Below are positions 60,285 to 64,000 of a stretch of 64,000 bases of DNA, piece by piece. The stretch comes from Aliidiomarina shirensis (lineage in GTDB: Bacteria; Pseudomonadota; Gammaproteobacteria; Enterobacterales; Alteromonadaceae). The notes below the pieces were generated by a model, which saw only the letters and a list, made by a program, of their open reading frames with translations, made no database searches and had not been told where the DNA came from. Both the position numbers and the translations under genes were made by a program. Numbering within the stretch: position 1 is the first letter of the stretch; each line of letters starts with the position of its first letter. The stretch lies in contig NZ_PIPP01000001.1 in assembly GCF_003987345.1 (NCBI RefSeq), positions 310,001-374,000 on the forward strand. The letters run 5' to 3'.

Positions 60285-61507
60285 GCTAAGCCCCCTTGTT
60301 TCAGCGCCCGGATTCGGCTGGCTAAACTGAATAGACGAATAAACCCAGCGGCATCTTTTTGCTGATATACTTCATCTTCTTCAAAGGTAGCAAATGCTTC
60401 TGAATACAAGCTCAATGGCGAGCTGCGGCCAATAACGGTTACATTGCCTTTATATAAAGCAATGCGAACTGTTCCAGTTAGCTTTGTCGCTAATGAATGA
60501 ACAGCCGCTAGCAAAGCTTCCCGAACCGGCGTAAACCACTGGCCGTCATAAAGCACGTCACTTAAACGCTGGCCAAGATCATGGCGTAAACGCTGACAAG
60601 CCCGATCATGAACCAACTCTTCAATGCCACGTAAGCCTTGATACCAAATCACACCACCTGGGGTTTCATAACAGCCACGTGATTTCATACCCACTAACCG
60701 ATTCTCAACAATATCAATCCGGCCAACACCGTGCTCTGCACCAATACTATTCAACTTGATAAGCGCCTCGGTTTGGTTCAGTGTTTGCCCATTCACTTGG
60801 GTTAATATGCCTTCAATAAACTCAAGCTCTACTATTTCTTGTTGATCTGGGGCTTGTTGCGGTGAATTACTCAGAGTCCAAACCCCATCAGTAGGCTGTT
60901 CCCAAGGGTTCTCTAACTCACCACCCTCATGAGATATATGCCAAAGATTGGCATCGCGGCTATATATCTTGGTCGCTGAAGCTGAGGTTTTTATATTTCG
61001 CTCGGCAAGGTAATTCAACAAATCCTGCCGCGAACGCATTGTCCATTCACGCCATGGCGCAATAACCTTGAGTTGTGGGGCTAATGCTGCGAATGTACTT
61101 TCAAAACGCACCTGATCATTGCCTTTACCGGTACAGCCATGGCAAACAGCATCGGCACCTAGTTCAAGTGCGAGTTTCACTTGTGCTTCAGCAATTACTG
61201 GCCGTGCTAAAGCTGTTCCAAGGAGGTATTGCTTTTCGTAAATACAACCCGCTTGCATCGCCGGCGCGATAAGCTCATTTACGAACTTATCCTTTAAATC
61301 CACCACATAACAAGCCGTTGCACCGGATTTAATTGCTTTATCCTCGATGCCTACAAGCTCTTCATCGCCTTGGCCAACATCAGCAACAAAGGCAATTACC
61401 TCACAGTTATAGTTTTCTAATAACCATGGGATAATCGCCGAGGTATCTAAACCACCGGAATAGGCAAGAACTACTTTCTTAATGGTATTTGGGGTGGCTT
61501 GGCTCAT
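60281..61507 (-). CDS. argG: Argininosuccinate synthase
   Basis: Joins citrulline and aspartate using ATP. The 408 aa protein has the ATP motif [11 protein letters not shown] near residue 14 and [13 protein letters not shown] in the middle. [22 protein letters not shown]-like C-terminal helix is also present. It overlaps argF by 4 bp and argH by 4 bp, indicating one polycistronic unit. Confidence 0.97.
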   Translation of the reverse strand: MSQATPNTIKKVVLAYSGGLDTSAIIPWLLENYNCEVIAFVADVGQGDEELVGIEDKAIKSGATACYVVDLKDKFVNELIAPAMQAGCIYEKQYLLGTALARPVIAEAQVKLALELGADAVCHGCTGKGNDQVRFESTFAALAPQLKVIAPWREWTMRSRQDLLNYLAERNIKTSASATKIYSRDANLWHISHEGGELENPWEQPTDGVWTLSNSPQQAPDQQEIVELEFIEGILTQVNGQTLNQTEALIKLNSIGAEHGVGRIDIVENRLVGMKSRGCYETPGGVIWYQGLRGIEELVHDRACQRLRHDLGQRLSDVLYDGQWFTPVREALLAAVHSLATKLTGTVRIALYKGNVTVIGRSSPLSLYSEAFATFEEDEVYQQKDAAGFIRLFSLASRIRALKQGGLA

Positions 61508-62412
61508 TGTGCGATCTCCTCGAATAAATGGTGTAACGCTGCTTTCTGTACATATAACCGATTTTCAGCTTGCTGCAATACTGCACTAATAGTGCTATCC
61601 ATAACCTCATCAGTAATTTCATCGTTGCGGTGTGCGGGTAAACAGTGCATTACCGTTGTCGCTTTTAGGCGTTTAACCAACGCTTGGTTTACCTGATAAG
61701 GCATAAAAATCTTGCAGGTTTCTGCATAATCACGTTTATCCCCCATGGAAAGCCACGTGTCAGTATAGATAACATCTGCGTGTTCAACTTTTGTGATGTC
61801 ATTGCCCAACTGAATTCTATGCGCTGGGTATTGGGTATCTAGCTCAGCGAGAAAATCGGCTTGGGGGCCAAAACCGTCAGGGCAAATTACGGTTAGTTTT
61901 AAATCGAGCGCAGCGGCTCCCACCATCAAGCTTTGGCAAACATTGTTGCCCTCACCTACATACAAAATGTCCACCACTTTCATATCCACCGGATAACGCT
62001 CTTGAATGGTTAACAAATCCGCCAGCGTTTGACATGGATGGTGGATATCGCAAAGCGCGTTCACTACTGGAATACCAGCGGCTTTAAGCTTGTGCAAGGT
62101 TTCATGTTTAAATACGCGAGCTACAATACCGTGGGTCCAACAGGCGAGGTTTCGGGCGATATCCTCCACACTTTCCCGTTGCCCAGGTTCAACCATTTGG
62201 GCATCCAAATAAATCGGTTGAGCACCCAGTTGTTGGATACCTACCTCGAAGCTTACACGGGTACGTAAACTTGGTTTCTCAAACAACATCGCAATCGATT
62301 TATTCTTTAACGAATGCTGGAAACTTACCGGGTGAGCTTTCATATAGCCCGCCAGCGTGAGGATGTGCCGTATTTGTACGGCAGTTACATCAAACAAAGA
62401 TAGTAAATGCAT
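61504..62412 (-). CDS. argF: Ornithine carbamoyltransferase
   Basis: Forms citrulline from ornithine and carbamoyl phosphate. About 302 aa from the ATG at 62412, with AAAGAGA upstream; a longer start at 62466 lacks support. The carbamoyl phosphate loop reads [13 protein letters not shown]; Leu replaces the more common Thr of S-T-R-T-R, as in some other ornithine carbamoyltransferases. [15 protein letters not shown] and MHCLPAHR are present, matching ornithine rather than acetylornithine specificity, though this is not proof. It overlaps argG by 4 bp. Confidence 0.93.
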   Translation of the reverse strand: MHLLSLFDVTAVQIRHILTLAGYMKAHPVSFQHSLKNKSIAMLFEKPSLRTRVSFEVGIQQLGAQPIYLDAQMVEPGQRESVEDIARNLACWTHGIVARVFKHETLHKLKAAGIPVVNALCDIHHPCQTLADLLTIQERYPVDMKVVDILYVGEGNNVCQSLMVGAAALDLKLTVICPDGFGPQADFLAELDTQYPAHRIQLGNDITKVEHADVIYTDTWLSMGDKRDYAETCKIFMPYQVNQALVKRLKATTVMHCLPAHRNDEITDEVMDSTISAVLQQAENRLYVQKAALHHLFEEIAQ

Positions 62413-62479
62413 AAAAAATCTCTTTATAAATGGAATTTTTTTAACTGAACCCGCGGTAAAAAACACCGGAGGTTATGAA

Positions 62480-64000
62480 TTAATCAAGAACAATGCGGGT
62501 GCCTTGTGGCTTCCCTTGCAGATGAGCGATTACCGCTGCGCTATCAGCCCAGCCAGCAATCGCAGTGGTTCGTCGGGAAAATTCTGAGGTGAAAATAGCC
62601 GCTTCCAGTTTTACCTTCATGCCGCCTTTTACAAAATCCTGAGCGAGTAATTCCTTTGCAGCAGCTAAGCTAATCGCGCCAATGTTTTGTTCTTGCGCAT
62701 CGCGTATAGCAGGCACATCGCTCAACAGCAGTAAATCAGCGTCAAGCGCCAAAGCAATAGCAGCGGCTGCATAATCGGCATTTACATTGCATAGCTGATT
62801 CGCCTCAGTGAGGCCTATCGAGCTGATTACCGGGGTAAAACCATTGTTTATAAGTGTATGGAGTAGCGCTTTGCCGGCACTTGAGAAGCCATTTACAGTT
62901 GGCTGGCCGACCATTCCTAGTGCTGGCACGTTCTCCATATGCCATAAAGGACCATCGGCCAAGCTAATGCCTACCGCTGAAAACCCATTTCCCTGCGCCG
63001 CCTGCACTAATTTCTTATTCGTAGTGCCCGCCAAAGCGCCAACAATAATATCCATGTGCTCAGGCGCACTCACCCGTTGGCCATTTATCTTTTCCGACGA
63101 CAAGCCAGCATTATGCAACATAGAATCCACGGCCGAACCGCCGCCGTGAACCAATACAAAAGGTTGCTGACTTTTAGCTAAAGCAGCTAACAAGGTTTTT
63201 AGTGGTGAATGATCGCGCTCATCAGCGCTATCTTCGAGAAGCGCACCACCTACCTTAATAACATGAACGTTTGGCCGGCTAAAAAAATCTTGAAAACCAG
63301 CCGTGATGGGTAAGCCAAACACATGATTAGCTGCATGCATGGCTTGTGCTGCTGCGCCTTTTAGTAAGTTATCCAATGCACTGATAACCACTACCTTTTG
63401 TCCATCCACTCTCACATAAATATCGCAAAATGGCGTGTTTGCAACATGGTTCACGGCGGGTGGCGCATCAACTAAACGCACGAAGGGTTGATTTGCATAA
63501 GCATCAGCAAATGCTTGATACACCGCATCTGCATTTACGTTCGGTGATAATTGCGCAACGCACGTCGCCACAATTCCACGTTTGTAATTACCGAGTTGCG
63601 GAGTAAATACCACGTCTTGCTGTAAATTATTGTTAATCTCCGGAGTATGGCGGTGATTCAACACCCCGTACGCTTGCACACTTACCTCACAAAACGATGT
63701 GCGCGAATTTAAACCCCGACCAGCACCGGAAACACCACTCACAGCAGTAATAACCGGCGTTTGCTCTGCCGCAAGTAAACCATTCACGGTAAGGGGCTTT
63801 AAGGCTAGAGTTGCGGCCGTTGGATAACATCCGGGGATACTAAAAAGTAAGCCTTTTGAGTAGTCCTTGGAGCTAGAGAGCCACTCCATGAGCATGTATT
63901 GAGCACTCGTAAGTAATTCAGGATGCGGATGGGTAAATTTATAAGTATCCGCAAATTCAGAGGCATTTTGAAAACGGTAGGCTCCGGAAAGGTCAAATAC
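62480..64000 (-). CDS. argCB: ArgC-ArgB fusion: N-acetyl-gamma-glutamyl-phosphate reductase + acetylglutamate kinase (partial at right edge)
   Basis: One uninterrupted frame of 506 visible residues runs from the window edge to 62480. The first about 240 visible residues are ArgC: VFDLSGAYRF, the HPELL segment, catalytic Cys in SIPGCYPTAATLALKPL (codon at 63827-63829), and the HRHTPEI histidine. After FGLPITAG and a short linker, ArgB begins near 63274 with HVIKVGGALLEDS. It carries VLVHGGGSAVDSML, GALAGTTNKKL, NVNADYAAAAIA and GGMKVKLEAA, ending RIVLD. Both active sites appear intact, so the protein could carry out the second and third steps of arginine synthesis. argF follows after 67 bp. 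The ArgC N-terminus is outside the window. Confidence 0.93.
   Translation of the reverse strand, partial: VFDLSGAYRFQNASEFADTYKFTHPHPELLTSAQYMLMEWLSSSKDYSKGLLFSIPGCYPTAATLALKPLTVNGLLAAEQTPVITAVSGVSGAGRGLNSRTSFCEVSVQAYGVLNHRHTPEINNNLQQDVVFTPQLGNYKRGIVATCVAQLSPNVNADAVYQAFADAYANQPFVRLVDAPPAVNHVANTPFCDIYVRVDGQKVVVISALDNLLKGAAAQAMHAANHVFGLPITAGFQDFFSRPNVHVIKVGGALLEDSADERDHSPLKTLLAALAKSQQPFVLVHGGGSAVDSMLHNAGLSSEKINGQRVSAPEHMDIIVGALAGTTNKKLVQAAQGNGFSAVGISLADGPLWHMENVPALGMVGQPTVNGFSSAGKALLHTLINNGFTPVISSIGLTEANQLCNVNADYAAAAIALALDADLLLLSDVPAIRDAQEQNIGAISLAAAKELLAQDFVKGGMKVKLEAAIFTSEFSRRTTAIAGWADSAAVIAHLQGKPQGTRIVLD

Noticed and set aside
62413-62479. ARG box or separate promoter between argCB and argF
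   Set aside because: The 67 bp gap shows no TNTGAATWWWWATTCANW-like palindrome; any ArgR site is probably upstream of argC, outside the window.

Overview
The window is a continuous stretch of housekeeping chromosome from a gammaproteobacterium. The gene content and order point to the Alteromonadales, possibly near Idiomarina/Pseudidiomarina. The supporting markers are a large NAD-glutamate dehydrogenase next to pyrD and zapC, an rlmKL-uup-DUF3466-rmf-fabA-lonH block, the ccoNOQP-HIS-SafE-fnr-uspE-ttcA block, and an argH gene fused to an acetyltransferase. The family assignment is an inference, since no rRNA gene is present. Genes are tightly packed, and I see no transposase, prophage, CRISPR array or defence island.

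Layout. 1-5311: the 3' end of NAD-GDH, pyrD, zapC and a convergent cardiolipin synthase. 5371-5447: initiator tRNA-Met with its own promoter. 5664-14750: rlmKL, a glutaredoxin-like gene, uup, a DUF3466 surface protein, rmf (58 aa), fabA with well-preserved FadR and FabR sites, and lonH; this parallels the E. coli pyrD-to-ycbZ region. 14899-20404: an envelope segment with MipA/OmpV, a small beta-barrel, an unknown exported protein, QmcA/NfeD, a MaoC-type protein and a lipoprotein. 20614-30604: the cbb3 oxidase with its assembly factors, then FNR, UspE and TtcA. 30661-32551: a Bax-like glucosaminidase and a polytopic membrane protein. 32686-38032: rluE, mnmA-hflD, purB and roxA. 38117-49565: DUF4826, leucine dehydrogenase, YdiJ, ppsA, ppsR, DUF1338, class II DAHP synthase and flavin reductase. 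49565-51327: htpX and pepE. 51324-56825: bioBFCD divergent from bioA. 56955-58355: asnS. 58443-64000: arginine operon argCB-argF-argG-argHA, running leftward and cut by the window edge.

How the genes work together. The cbb3 cluster holds the oxidase, its copper importer (CcoI), assembly proteins and the oxygen-sensing FNR regulator, with an FNR-like site upstream of ccoN. PpsA and its bifunctional regulator PpsR are divergent neighbours. YdiJ (D-2-hydroxyglutarate oxidation) and a DUF1338 protein (a family that makes D-2-hydroxyglutarate from 2-oxoadipate) flank them, which suggests a short amino-acid catabolic link to 2-oxoglutarate. The biotin cluster has overlapping divergent promoters.

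Most distinctive feature. The arginine operon contains two gene fusions: an ArgC-ArgB bifunctional protein (reductase domain first, kinase domain second) and an ArgH-GNAT (argHA-type) protein. I found no wholly novel system. The ArgC-ArgB fusion, the DUF1338/YdiJ proximity, the atypical bio operator and a few unknown envelope proteins are the points most worth following up.
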